From: Laspinema palackyanum D2a
Lineage (GTDB): Bacteria > Cyanobacteriota > Cyanobacteriia > Cyanobacteriales > Laspinemataceae
Assembly: GCA_025370845.1 (NCBI GenBank)
Contig: JAMXFF010000036.1
Location: 27,099-76,971 of the forward strand
DNA length: 49,873 nucleotides
Direction of reading: 5' to 3'
Shown: in pieces, positions 28,488-38,800 of the stretch
Layout: each line of letters starts with the position of its first letter
Position numbering within the stretch: the stretch's first letter is position 1
Notes under the pieces: generated by a model
Databases searched by the model: none
What the model was told of the DNA's origin: nothing
Seen by the model: only the letters and a program-made list of their open reading frames with translations
Program-made: the position numbers and the translations under genes

Positions 28488-28527
28488 AATGCCTCCATCC
28501 TACTAATCTAGCATAGATGGAGGCATT
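28488..28527. terminator. Terminator-like hairpin
   Basis: Perfect 12-bp arms AATGCCTCCATC (28488-28499) and GATGGAGGCATT (28516-28527) with a 16-nt loop. It follows the lectin-like gene on the minus strand and precedes the Dnd-associated gene. There is only a short T run, so termination is likely but not certain. Confidence 0.6.
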
Positions 28528-28550
28528 TTCATCATTAGGGAAGCACAAAT

Positions 28551-29504
28551 TTACGGTTCGACTCGATACACACCCACATCATCAATGATAAATTCTGTGG
28601 AATCTTGACCATCTGTATTTCCTGTAGAAAAGAACAAATAGTCCAAATTATCAAACTTAAATCCATAAGGAGTATAAGTCGCAGCAGCAGACTGAGAACC
28701 AGCGCGGAAGGTTAATAAATCTCTCGGTGTTAAATCATCAACTCCCGGACTGGCATAGTAACTAATTGACCCATCCGGATTGAATGCCATGCCAATTGTC
28801 CACCATCCTGTATTGGTAAATTTTTGTTCGCTGGCATTGACATCTACGCCTTCATTATTAGCGCGAACCACCCAGCGAAAAGAGCGCCGACCGCTACTTT
28901 CTTTGTCCATCCAAATCCAAATTCCCGGCCAATAATCCGCTAATTGACCATCCGATTTCCGTCCCGTTGCACCGACGCGAAATCCGATATGATATCCACC
29001 CATATCGTGCCATTCATTCAGGGGAGGGAGATAAATTCGGGTGATGACACTCAACCCAGAACCTAGAGGAATATCCCCGATGGTTTTTCCGGGAATAATA
29101 TTCAGCAAATCATCTTGCTGAACTGTCCCTTCCGTAATATTAGGAGTGCCAGAATTTCTAGTTCTTAAACGTAGGGAATATTGACTTTCTGGGATGCCTC
29201 CGGGTGGGGTTGTGACTTGTTCCACAATATCCGGATGTCCCCGAGTCGGTCCCTCAATCCACCTGCCATTGGTGGAGACCCCAGTGGGAGCATTCCCCGC
29301 ATGAATCACTTCCACGGGACCCGAACCGGGATTGTGATATTGATTGTGGAGTTTAGGGTTATTAAAGTTATAACTCCAACCGACTTCCTCGAAGGTATCC
29401 CCCAACTCAGGGAGGCGGGTCCCTCTCCCCGGTGGCATCAATTCGGCGCCATTGGGTAGGGTGAAGGCGACTAAAATGCCTGCTAGGACTTGTGCTGCTT
29501 TCAT
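28551..29504 (-). CDS. Secreted lectin-like beta-sandwich protein
   Basis: 317 residues. A short signal peptide (about 1-20, MKAAQVLAGILVAFTLPNGA) precedes a single domain of alternating hydrophobic strands. The region FDNLDYLFFSTGNTDGQDSTEFIIDDVGVYRV at the C-terminus and HDMGGYHIGFRVG in the middle resemble concanavalin-A-like (LamG or polysaccharide-lyase-type) folds. No active-site residues can be named. It sits inside the phosphorothioation island but has no sequence link to DNA modification. Confidence 0.65.
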   Translation of the reverse strand: MKAAQVLAGILVAFTLPNGAELMPPGRGTRLPELGDTFEEVGWSYNFNNPKLHNQYHNPGSGPVEVIHAGNAPTGVSTNGRWIEGPTRGHPDIVEQVTTPPGGIPESQYSLRLRTRNSGTPNITEGTVQQDDLLNIIPGKTIGDIPLGSGLSVITRIYLPPLNEWHDMGGYHIGFRVGATGRKSDGQLADYWPGIWIWMDKESSGRRSFRWVVRANNEGVDVNASEQKFTNTGWWTIGMAFNPDGSISYYASPGVDDLTPRDLLTFRAGSQSAAATYTPYGFKFDNLDYLFFSTGNTDGQDSTEFIIDDVGVYRVEP

Positions 29505-29707
29505 TAAATTATCAAGTTTTACGCGGTCTTAAGACGTAGTTGTAGCCTCAATTGTGCCAGTTTACAGCAGAATTGTGCCAGTTTGCGCTTTGGGGGCAGT
29601 CATTGGTCATTGGTTATTGGTTATCTAGGGTTGATAAAGGCGATCGCCCTCTAGTAAATAGAAGGCGATCGCAATTAATTTCCCTCTAAAATTTGGGAGT
29701 CAAAGAT

Positions 29708-30691
29708 TTAGTCATTTTCAGAAAATCTCCCTAATAATTCTTCCCGAGATAGAGTTGCTAATTGCAGCATAAGGGCGCTCAATTCCTCCTGGGATAATGC
29801 CAAAAGCGGGTCAATTAGCGCGGAAAGTTCCTCATCTAATTCCCCAAAGCGTACCCGCAAGAAATTTTCTATCAATTGGCGCTGTCCCTGCTGAATACCT
29901 CGCTGTTCTCCAAGTTGAATACCTCGCTGTTCTCCGATTTGAATTCCTCGCTGTTCTCCAAGTTGAATACCTCGCTGTTCTCCTTCGCGGATTGCTTGTT
30001 CTCGGTCTTGTTGATAAAGTGGTGCTAATCGCATAATTAACTCCCGTTCTTCTGCATCGTTACTTTGATTAACTTGTAAGTTTTGTCGCAGGTTGTAAAG
30101 CATTTCTAAGGCAACTGCCCGAAACGGGTTATCCTGTGGAAGTGCTTCGAGTTCGTCGATCGCTCGTTTTTGGACGCTTCCCCTTCCCAGAAGTCTCAAC
30201 CAGAGGGTTTCTGAGGTTCGGGGTAGTTGGTGAATCACGACGATCGCCGTTCTCAGAGAGTCCCCCATCAAGTACACCCCAGGCAACCAATTTGGTTCTA
30301 TTATAGCTCTAAATCCATTTAAAAGGTTGGCTGAAGCGGTGGGGGTGAGTATCCATAATTTGGGTAAGTCAGACTCTTGAATCCGGGTATTATTCCGGTT
30401 CGCTTCTCGTTGGTAGTCTCCCCGAACTTCCAGCAATTTCAAGAGGCAATTACAGATATCGTCGGTGTTAGCGGGGTTACGAAAGGGTTCAAAGATTGCT
30501 GGAGTCCCGGCGAATCGTCCTAATAATCCTAATCCGGCAAGGTTGGCATCGGATTCGGGAGAGGGTGCAAACCAAACATCGATTTCTCGGACTTCTCCGG
30601 CAACTCGTCGGGAGGGTTTGACTTCGCCGTAGGGGGAAAGCAATTCTTCTAAGTAATCTTTGGCAAATTGGTCATGGATAAATCGGGTCAT
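29708..30691 (-). CDS. Rpn/DUF4351-like cyanobacterial protein with GEQRGIQ repeats
   Basis: 327 residues. The N-terminal 110 residues contain REIDVWFAPSPE, a likely PD-(D/E)XK-type Asp, in a pattern shared with Rpn-like putative nucleases. After a helical middle come four 8-residue repeats of the form GEQRGIQL (about residues 235-265), encoded by 24-bp DNA repeats at about 29885-29990. The C-terminus (ELDEELSALIDPLLALSQEEL) is like the DUF4351 tail. Such genes are very common in cyanobacteria and often mobile. Activity is not established. Confidence 0.7.
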   Translation of the reverse strand: MTRFIHDQFAKDYLEELLSPYGEVKPSRRVAGEVREIDVWFAPSPESDANLAGLGLLGRFAGTPAIFEPFRNPANTDDICNCLLKLLEVRGDYQREANRNNTRIQESDLPKLWILTPTASANLLNGFRAIIEPNWLPGVYLMGDSLRTAIVVIHQLPRTSETLWLRLLGRGSVQKRAIDELEALPQDNPFRAVALEMLYNLRQNLQVNQSNDAEERELIMRLAPLYQQDREQAIREGEQRGIQLGEQRGIQIGEQRGIQLGEQRGIQQGQRQLIENFLRVRFGELDEELSALIDPLLALSQEELSALMLQLATLSREELLGRFSEND

Positions 30692-30811
30692 TGGTCATTT
30701 GTCATTTGTCGGTGGTCATTTGTCATTGGTCATTTGTTTAAGGTTAGAAACCGGGTTTCTTAATGAAGTTTATGCTAAATTGCAGCAATTTTGGCTACAA
30801 ACCCGGTTTCT
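30690..30811. repeat. CATTTGTCATT tandem tract and AGAAACCGGGTTTCT palindromes
   Basis: GGTCATTTGTCATT-type units are repeated at about 30690-30738. A 15-nt palindromic AGAAACCGGGTTTCT lies at 30746-30760 and a related AAACCCGGTTTCT at 30799-30811. Another copy of this palindrome is at 3568-3582. These are common cyanobacterial dispersed repeats and fill the gap between two minus-strand genes. Confidence 0.65.
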
Positions 30812-30839
30812 GGTTCCTTGGATAAAAGCTACCGTTGTT

Positions 30840-32912
30840 TTAAAACGCCTCGTCTACCTCCACAACTTCAGTATATTCAAATTCATTGGGACTAAACTTC
30901 ACTAAGGGGTAGCGCATCCCTTTTAATTCAATCCAATCTTCTTCGCAATCGGGTTTGGGAGAGTTGTAAACTAGGACATATTCTTTGCCGATATAAGGTT
31001 TCATTTCTTGGGCGACTTCTCCCCGCCATTGGGTTTTGGTGACTAAAACGACGAGTTGGTTGGCGAGTTGGGGGAGGATTTTGGCAATTTGGCGGCGATA
31101 AATTTCATCTAAGCTGCCAAAGGGGGAGTCCATGACGATGGGGAAGGTACTGCTATCCGGTCCCATTAATGTGTTCTTTTTACTCCATTCGCGAACGCCG
31201 TCGATGATACCGCCAATGAAGGATAAACTGAGGATTTGATTTTCGCCGGTGGAGGCGGCGACGGGGACTTCAAATCCGCTAGTATTTTCGATTAAGGTGA
31301 GTTCGTATTTGTCGTTGAGTTTGGGGAGATAGGGGGTAAAGGAAATTTCGCTAAAGATTTCCTGAACTCGTTGTTCGAGTTGGGTTCTAAATTGGTTTTC
31401 TAGGCGCGATCGCACCTCGGTTAAGCGGTCGATCGCATCCTGGGTGGCGAAAACTCTTTTTTTGGCTAACTCTTGTTTCTCTTCGTTGGTTTTTTGCTTT
31501 TCCACTTGTTTATTCAAACGGTCTATCGCCCCTTGCAAACTATCAATCTGGGTTTGATTAGAACCAGATTCTCGGTCAAGTTCGCTCATTTTACGCTCGA
31601 TTTCATCGAGACGTTTTTGCAATTCTTGGATGTTTTCATCGGGATAGCTTCTCAGTTTATCTTTGATTTCATCGAGTTGGGTTTCTATGGCAGAAAGTTC
31701 GGTTCTAAATCCCTCGATCGCCTTCTGTTGGCGGTCCATTTCTTGCCAAAAGTCGGGGACTTGTTTATCGATCGCCTCGACTTGGGTACTCATGCGAATG
31801 GCGGTTTCTTCAATGTCTGCCATGCCTGCTTTATCCATCCACGATCGCACCAGTTGTCGGGCGGGATTGCCTTCACTGAGTTCGGCCCCACAGATACAGC
31901 GTTGGCGATCGAGCAATTGTTGGACGAAGGGTTGTTTAATCCCTGCCGGTAGTTCCCCTCGGTTGCGTAAATCATTGACTAGGGTTCTAAATTCGCTGGT
32001 GAATTCTCCCAGTAAGGTGATATAACCTTGACTAGAAATAGCCCGTTTGAGCGTTTCTTTCGCTTGTTTTAATTGGTTGCGGATGGAAGTATTTTGTTCT
32101 TCCAGGTTTTTGCGGCGCTTTTGCAATTCTTCCGCCCCGCCTAATTCCAGGAGGCGATCGCTGATAGTTTTCTTCAGTTGCGCTTGTGCTTCTAACTCTT
32201 GGGTAATCTCCGTTTGTCGTTTCTGGAGGCGAGTTCCGTCTTTCTCCCGGGTTGCCTTTTCTTTTAATAACTGTTTGGTTTGGGGGTCGCCAATCGCTTT
32301 TAATTCAGTTTCTAAGTTTTTGCGAGTTTCCCCGAGATGCCGAATTGCCCGATTTAAGACTTCTAATCCCAGTAATTTCTTCGTCGCCTCGGCAATTTCG
32401 GCTTTTTTCTCGGATCTGACAATATATTCGATTCGTTCTCCATCAAAAAAGAAATATTGATGTAAACTTTCGGGTAAAATCCGGCCAATGATATCATCGG
32501 GATGTTGTTGTGGGGGAGGCGGGGACCATCTGCCATCATCTCCGGCGATCGTCATAAATAATTCACTTGACCCGTGGGTAATTCCCGTCTCGGTATTGTA
32601 AGCGCGAATTAGGCGTTTTGCCTGATAGCGTTTGCTGTCATGTTCAAATACCAATTGCACCCAGCAGGCAACGGGTTCACCGGGTTTCGCTTCCGTGATA
32701 GCGCGTTTATTCACGAGGCGATCGGGTCCGGCAAAAGCAGCAGAAAATTGTTCATAAAGTACCCAAGTAAAGGCATTCATGAGGGTAGTTTTACCGGACC
32801 CGTTATTGCCATGAATGATGGTGGTATTATGCGACCCTCGGGATAAGAAAATTTCCGGGGTTCTGCCATAAAATTGGCGAAAATTACAAAGGGTGAGAGA
32901 AATCAATTTCAT
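30840..32912 (-). CDS. Second DndD/SMC-type ATPase of the Dnd island
   Basis: 690 residues. Walker A is HGNNGSGKTTLMNAF (about 35-49). Two coiled-coil arms (about 200-330 and 390-520) flank a zinc-hook-like CICGAEL near 338-344. The C-terminal Walker B/D-loop is PIVMDSPFGSLDEIYRR. It resembles DndD but is clearly distinct from the dndD at 19585, which lacks the CxC hook. The start ATG overlaps the stop of the 97-residue gene by four bases (ATGA), so the two are translationally coupled. With the helicase gene it probably forms the effector side of the island. Confidence 0.88.
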   Translation of the reverse strand: MKLISLTLCNFRQFYGRTPEIFLSRGSHNTTIIHGNNGSGKTTLMNAFTWVLYEQFSAAFAGPDRLVNKRAITEAKPGEPVACWVQLVFEHDSKRYQAKRLIRAYNTETGITHGSSELFMTIAGDDGRWSPPPPQQHPDDIIGRILPESLHQYFFFDGERIEYIVRSEKKAEIAEATKKLLGLEVLNRAIRHLGETRKNLETELKAIGDPQTKQLLKEKATREKDGTRLQKRQTEITQELEAQAQLKKTISDRLLELGGAEELQKRRKNLEEQNTSIRNQLKQAKETLKRAISSQGYITLLGEFTSEFRTLVNDLRNRGELPAGIKQPFVQQLLDRQRCICGAELSEGNPARQLVRSWMDKAGMADIEETAIRMSTQVEAIDKQVPDFWQEMDRQQKAIEGFRTELSAIETQLDEIKDKLRSYPDENIQELQKRLDEIERKMSELDRESGSNQTQIDSLQGAIDRLNKQVEKQKTNEEKQELAKKRVFATQDAIDRLTEVRSRLENQFRTQLEQRVQEIFSEISFTPYLPKLNDKYELTLIENTSGFEVPVAASTGENQILSLSFIGGIIDGVREWSKKNTLMGPDSSTFPIVMDSPFGSLDEIYRRQIAKILPQLANQLVVLVTKTQWRGEVAQEMKPYIGKEYVLVYNSPKPDCEEDWIELKGMRYPLVKFSPNEFEYTEVVEVDEAF

Positions 32913-33202
32913 TGGATTGCTTCCTTAACAATTTTGAGGATATCATCATTAATATTTCGGGGCGCTTTCATGTAAAGTTTATCTTTTTCCGCTTGCAAAA
33001 CGCGCTCAATAATGGTGCGGACTTCTGGGGAGGCACTGGTAATCGGTTCTTCGATATCGCGCAGTTCCTCATGGGGTCGATTGCTGGGGTGATAGGCGGG
33101 CTGATTTTCCGCAAAAATGAGGTGCTTTTTGACAGGAACTGTCTCGGAAGGATAGGCGACTCCCAAGGTTGTCTCTGATTCTGGCGGGTCACTGGCGTAC
33201 AT
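32909..33202 (-). CDS. 97-residue small protein of the helicase/SMC operon
   Basis: A charged, mostly helical protein. Residues 1-40 are loosely conserved-looking; residues about 45-97 (HEELRDIEEPITSASPEVRTIIERVLQAEKD and DDILKIVKEAIQ) look like helices. It may correspond to the small protein annotated beside DNA-modification helicases in other genomes, but I cannot confirm the family. Its stop overlaps the SMC start (ATGA), and the helicase stop is 69 bp upstream. Tight coupling suggests a stoichiometric partner or adaptor of the SMC ATPase. Confidence 0.7.
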   Translation of the reverse strand: MYASDPPESETTLGVAYPSETVPVKKHLIFAENQPAYHPSNRPHEELRDIEEPITSASPEVRTIIERVLQAEKDKLYMKAPRNINDDILKIVKEAIQ

Positions 33203-33271
33203 TTGATGATTTTCTCCCCGATTGAAGTGTTACCCAATTGTCCTTAATTTTACCGGGCTTGACCCGAACTG

Positions 33272-34669
33272 TCAAAGACTTAATAATCCGTAAGATTTTT
33301 GAAGTTGGAGTAATTGCATTCGCGCTTCTCCGGCATTGTCGGCTAAGTCGGCAAATTCTATGAAGCGTCGGAGTTCTTTTTTCAAGATATTTCGCTCTAT
33401 TTCTAACGCTTCTCGGTCGAGTTTGGGAGGCATGACAATGGTATCAAAGAGAGTCGCTCTATCCTTGTTTGGATGGGGGCGCAAAATCCGGCCTCGACGT
33501 TGGATAAACTGGCGGGGATTGCCACTAGAAGCGAGAATCACAGCGGTTTTAATCGCCGGGATATCTACCCCTTCATCTAAACAGCGAATTGCCACTAATC
33601 CTTGTAATTCTCCGCTTTCAAATTGTCGCCGCAATTCTTCTCGTTCCTCGATCGCCGTGTCAGCGGTATAGGTATTCACCCGATAGCCAAGTTCCGACCC
33701 CAGCAGGTGGGAAACTGCTTCCAGTTGGCGATCGCCACCCCGGGAAGCGGACTGTTCCACGGTACCATCGCCACAATAAAATAAGGTATGGCTGGTATGT
33801 AAACGAGTTTTCATTAACTCGCGCAAAGCATTTAATTTATTACTCGCTGACCCCACTAACCGGGCGCGTTGCATGACTAATCCTCTTAAATCGTCATGAT
33901 TCAAATCCATCGTTTCTTGATGACTTAATATCCAGCCAATTCGCTTGGTTAATTTCAAATAAGCATAGCCTTCATTTTCAGTTAAATTAACCAAAATCGG
34001 ATAATAGAGATACCGCACCAAGGCCCCGGCTCGAATTGCATCGGCTAGGGTCAATTCCGGAGGGATAACCGGGCCGAAATAGTCGAGTAAACCCGCTGTT
34101 CCAGTCTCATCAAAATAGCGTTCAGGAGTGGCAGAAAGGGCTAATCGTAAGCCAATTTGCCGGGGTAAACTTTCTTCGAGACGCGGTGCACCCAGGTTGT
34201 GTGCTTCATCCCCAATAATCAAGGTTTTTGGAGGAAAGTAGCGCAATTGAGACTGTAATCCCTCACTAATCAGGGTGGCATTGGTGGTAATAATAGTGAG
34301 AAAAGGTTGGAGATCGGCGCTGACGTTGTAAAGTTGGGTGGAAAGCTGACTCTGCCAGGTGTTAACATTTTCAAAGGCTAAAATCGGGGCCAGTCCAAAC
34401 ATCTCACATTCTCGCGCCCACTGATTGACGAGGTGGCGGTAGGGACAGAGGATGAGCAATACTTGTAATCCGATGCGGTGATAGAGTTCCGTGGCGATCG
34501 CCAAGGCAGCGATGGTTTTGCCACTTCCCGTTGCCATTTTCAGGGTTCCTCGTCCCTGATTGCCAAACCAACTGGCGATCGCCTGTTTTTGATACGATCG
34601 CAGATGCAAATTAGGCGGCAGCGTCGGAACCCCCGGTCCCGATCTTTCAGCAGAATTCGATGCACTCAT
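33272..34669 (-). CDS. DNA phosphorothioation system restriction enzyme (SF2 helicase)
   Basis: 465 residues. SF2 motifs in order: ATGSGKTIAAL (Walker A, about 45-55), IIGDEAHNLG (DEAH box, about 150-160), SATPERYFDE, and the C-terminal RecA-like motifs IRCLDEGVDIPA and QFIQRRGRILR. This matches the family named as the phosphorothioation-dependent restriction enzyme. No separate nuclease domain is visible, so cleavage may need a partner such as the following SMC ATPase. It leads the three-gene minus-strand operon and is divergent from the Ap4A phosphorylase-like gene. Confidence 0.88.
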   Translation of the reverse strand: MSASNSAERSGPGVPTLPPNLHLRSYQKQAIASWFGNQGRGTLKMATGSGKTIAALAIATELYHRIGLQVLLILCPYRHLVNQWARECEMFGLAPILAFENVNTWQSQLSTQLYNVSADLQPFLTIITTNATLISEGLQSQLRYFPPKTLIIGDEAHNLGAPRLEESLPRQIGLRLALSATPERYFDETGTAGLLDYFGPVIPPELTLADAIRAGALVRYLYYPILVNLTENEGYAYLKLTKRIGWILSHQETMDLNHDDLRGLVMQRARLVGSASNKLNALRELMKTRLHTSHTLFYCGDGTVEQSASRGGDRQLEAVSHLLGSELGYRVNTYTADTAIEEREELRRQFESGELQGLVAIRCLDEGVDIPAIKTAVILASSGNPRQFIQRRGRILRPHPNKDRATLFDTIVMPPKLDREALEIERNILKKELRRFIEFADLADNAGEARMQLLQLQKSYGLLSL

Positions 34670-34851
34670 TCGTCAAATTGGGGATAAAAAAATATTTTTT
34701 ATTTTATCTTAAAATCCTGGACTTTTTCTTCACCCTCTGATAAAATAGATAAATTCATCACCCTAGAATTGTTCCTACCTACTCCAGTCTAGTCAAATGT
34801 CCGAATCTGTTCTACAGTAGATCCGGTAATCCTATCTATCACATTGCCATC

Positions 34852-35790
34852 ATGCTAGAGGACAAACCGAGGATGCAAGGCAGCCTCACCCTAGAACCAG
34901 ATACCCTATGGTTTAAGGTGAAACACTGTACGCAACATGGAATAGAATCCGGTGCACTCCAATCGATTCCCACGGATTCTGAGTTTTTAGAAACCCTGGG
35001 ACTGCGCTTTTTAGTACGGATTTTGTCGAATCTGGTTCGCAAGCAGGAGGCCAAGCAATCTGAAGCCGAGAAAACTCAGAAATCGGGTCAAGAATTTAAT
35101 CCCTTTTTGCCTTATGAACGCGATTTATTTGTCACCGATATTTCCCCCACTCATGTTTGTTTATTAAATAAATTTAATGTCGTAGACTATCATCTGTTAT
35201 TAGTGACGCGGGAATTTGAGGAACAGGAAATGTTACTCAACTTGGCCGATTTTGAAGCGATGTGGGGCTGTTTACAGCAGTTTGATGGGTTAGGGTTTTA
35301 TAATGGCGGAAAGGAAGCCGGGGCGAGTCAAAGACACAAACATTTGCAATTAGTCCCCCTGCCGATCGCCTCCGATGGACCGAGGATTCCTTTGGAACCC
35401 GCAATCATCTCGGCGACGGTGGTTGATGGGGTGGGAACGATCGCCGCCTTTCCCTTTGATTGTGCCGTCACCTTTTTTAAACCCGACTTATTTAACCATC
35501 CCTTGGAAGCAGCCGAAATCACCCTCAAATCCTATCTAAAACTGTTAGCAACGGTGGGATTAGAACCCGAGGAAACGAACCCAAAACAACCAGGTCCTTA
35601 CAATCTTTTAATGACCCGAGACTGGATGCTAATTGTCCCGCGATCGCAGGAAAATTTTGAGTCCATTTCCATCAACTCCCTCGCCTTTGCCGGTTCCCTA
35701 TTTGTCCGGAATTCCCAGGAAATGCAGATTCTCAAAGCAGTTGGTCCCCTGAAAATATTAGAAACCGTCGGGCGAGTTCCTCGGTCCTAA
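34852..35790 (+). CDS. ATP adenylyltransferase / Ap4A phosphorylase-like
   Basis: 312 residues, the normal length. The histidine-triad region reads QRHKHLQLVPLP (HxHxQ type), with the preceding FYNGGKEAGAS and the upstream NPFLPYERDLFV segment as in Ap4A phosphorylase. It would cleave diadenosine tetraphosphate with phosphate to ADP and ATP, controlling this stress dinucleotide in the cytoplasm. It is transcribed alone and converges with the giant kinase gene, 21 bp apart. Confidence 0.85.
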   Translation: MLEDKPRMQGSLTLEPDTLWFKVKHCTQHGIESGALQSIPTDSEFLETLGLRFLVRILSNLVRKQEAKQSEAEKTQKSGQEFNPFLPYERDLFVTDISPTHVCLLNKFNVVDYHLLLVTREFEEQEMLLNLADFEAMWGCLQQFDGLGFYNGGKEAGASQRHKHLQLVPLPIASDGPRIPLEPAIISATVVDGVGTIAAFPFDCAVTFFKPDLFNHPLEAAEITLKSYLKLLATVGLEPEETNPKQPGPYNLLMTRDWMLIVPRSQENFESISINSLAFAGSLFVRNSQEMQILKAVGPLKILETVGRVPRS

Positions 35791-35811
35791 TCCGGATTAA
35801 ACCCTCCGGTT

Positions 35812-38800
35812 TTAAGGGCGAATCGGAATCTCAATGGTAAACGCTGTGCCTTCCCCGGGTTGGGAATTGCACAGGAGTTTGCCATGATGACGTTCCACAA
35901 TAATTTGATGACTAATGGATAACCCTAGTCCCGTTCCTTTTCCTTCCGGTTTCGTCGTAAAGAAAGTATGAAATAATTGTTGCTGCACCTCCTCACTCAT
36001 CCCCGATCCATTGTCAGCAATTTGAATAGCGACACAATTCTCTTTCAATTCGGTCCGAATGCGAATAGTTTTAGGTTCGGGTTCTTTCGCCAAAAGTGCA
36101 GGATGATTCTCTTCTAATGAACCCCTGGTAACCGAGGACAAATGACTAGAGACCCCCGCTTCTAACGCATCGATCGCATTAGCAATCAAATTCATAAACA
36201 CCTGATTCAGTTGTCCAGGATAGCAGGAAACTAAGGGAAGGTTTCCATACTCTTTGATAACCGTGACCGATGGTTTAGAACCTGTCGCTTTTAAGCGATT
36301 AGATAAAATCAGCAGAGTGCTATCTATTCCGGCATGAATATCCGCTTTTTGAAACACTCCAGGGTCTTTGCGAGAAAAATTCTTCAGGGATTTGACAATT
36401 TCCTTGATGCGATCGGTTCCCAGATTCATGGACCGCAGCATTTCCAGGAAATCTTCTTGCAAGTATTCTAAATCGATCGCCGTGGCATGATTTTGGATCT
36501 CGGCAACAGGTTCAGGGTAACATTGCCGATAGAGTTGCAGATGATTCAGTAAATCTTCGCCATATTGGAGGGCCATATTCAGATTGCCGTGAACGAAACT
36601 GAGAGGATTGTTGATTTCGTGGGCGACTCCCGCTACTAACTGTCCCAAAGTAGACATTTTTTCCGTCTGAACCAGTTGCAATTGGGCTTCTTTCAAGTCC
36701 TGAAGCGACTGTTCTAAATTCTGGTATAATCGGGCATTTTCTAGGGAAATCGCCGCTTGAGACGAAAGTAACTTTAACACTTCCAGGCGATCGCGGGTAA
36801 ACACCCCGGTACTCAAGTTATTTTCTAAGTATAAAATCGCCACAGTATGGCCTTGGTAGGCGATCGGGAAACAAAGAATTGATTTCGGTTTTTTGGCGAT
36901 AATATACGGATCCCTCGTAAAAACCGACTCAACCGCCGCATTATTGAGAACCAGAACTTCCCCGGTCCGATGCACATAATTAATAATACTCAACGGCAAA
37001 CAGGAGAAATCTTCCAGAGGAATTCCCGCGCAACTAATTTCAATAGACGGTATCGTAGTCGTCACCGTCTCTTCCTCAATATTTCCCGCCGCTTGGATGA
37101 CTTGTTTTCCCTCTTGTTCTAGGATTAGAAACCCAGTTTGTGCCCCAGCATTTTCCAGAATGACCCGCATTAACTTATTGAGGAATTTATCGAGAACCAG
37201 TTCTTCGGAAAGCGCTAAAGCAGCTTTCATCACCGTGGTCATATCTAAGGAGGAAGAATTTTGGCTGATGCTCGTACTGTTGGTGGAAAAGGAGGAAATG
37301 GTTTCCTGAATGCTGAAAGGCCGAATCACTGAGCGTTGGGTGACTCGGGCCAACACTAAGGGATATTTTTGTTCTAAACATTTCACCTTAGCACTGGCTG
37401 ACCAACGCACATATCCATAGTAGGCTTCCGTTAAATAAAATTGGGCGATTTGTTGATTTCCTCGCTGGAGATGAAATTCACCGGCGAGTTCATTCGCGAG
37501 GGCTTCTTCTTGAATATACTGGCTTTCCCGGGCGTGGAGAATGGCCCGGTCATAACCGGCGATCGCCTCGGCAATATCCCCCTTAACTCGGGCTTTTTCC
37601 CCTTCCACCAATTCATACTTATGGAGAAAATTATCCGGGGCAAATTCTGACCATTTTTTCATCTTCCCTTGATTTTCTTCTACCTTATCCCACAGCACTT
37701 TTTGTTCCGCTTCGGGCCGATTGCCATAGACCCCCAATGCAGCCAGGGAGTCATAAAAATAGAAGAGAGGTAACGGATAAACTGCGGTCAAGCCATCTAA
37801 ATAAGTCGCCGCCATCCCGGCATTTTCAAAAGCGGCGTTGCTTTGTCTGAAGAGATAGCTGAGCATGAGTTTGTTCAAGTACAAACAACATAAACCGTAG
37901 CGATCGCTGGTTTGTTCATGGAGGGGTAACATGGTGAACTCATTATAGAGTTCCCCCACCAGATGCTCTGGATGATCAGCCCCTCGAATTAAGTGAGAGA
38001 GGACCTGCCAGTACATTTTTTGATAGTTGAGGGTATTCGTCTGCTTGAATTTCTCCATCAGCAGGCTGTAGGAAGACATTTCCGCTTCCAACTGGCCCAA
38101 TTCTTTTCCGGCAAAATAGGAATTAATGCAGTAATTATAAGCACATAACCCGGCATATTCTAAATCTCCAGTTTCCAGTCCACTCTCATAGCCAATCAAT
38201 AAAGGGGGAATCGTGTGCTGGAGGGGTTCCTTCCAGAACCGGACATTATTATTCACCACCATCATCGTCCGGGCTTTGAGTTTCTGATTCTCGAATTGGG
38301 CCAACACCGTTAAGGCTAATTGCCCAAATTGATGGCCGGTTTCGATATCTCCCACAATGCCACATAAAATTAATCCATAACAGCCGTAGGCATAAGTGGA
38401 CTCATCGGTATTGCCATATTCGAGGGATAGCTTAACTTCTTCAAACACCAGTAAGGGTAACAATAAAGGGGCGGATTGATAGGCGGGAGCAATGGCACTA
38501 TTGAGAATCCGCATCGCCGCTTTTTTGTCAGGATTGCTCATTTTGGGCAATTCGCTTAAGGCTTTGACAGACTGATTTGTTAACCGGGAAAACAGTTCCC
38601 CCAGTCCATTCTGAATATGGTCAAAACTGGGCTGTTCCGGTAAGTTAACTCCCAATAAAGCCAAGGATTCTTGGGCGGTAGCTAGGGCTTCGAGTTGTTT
38701 ATTTTGGGCGGTGTAGGCTTGAATTTTGACTTCATAAATTTGAATTTTGTCCAGGAGGGTTTCGGCTTTTTCGAGGACGATTTGGGCGAGGCACTCCATG

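Noticed and set aside
30840-32912. Frame taken as a second dndD gene of the modification operon
   Set aside because: It differs from dndD in having a CICG hook and is coupled to the helicase, so it is listed as a restriction-side ATPase.
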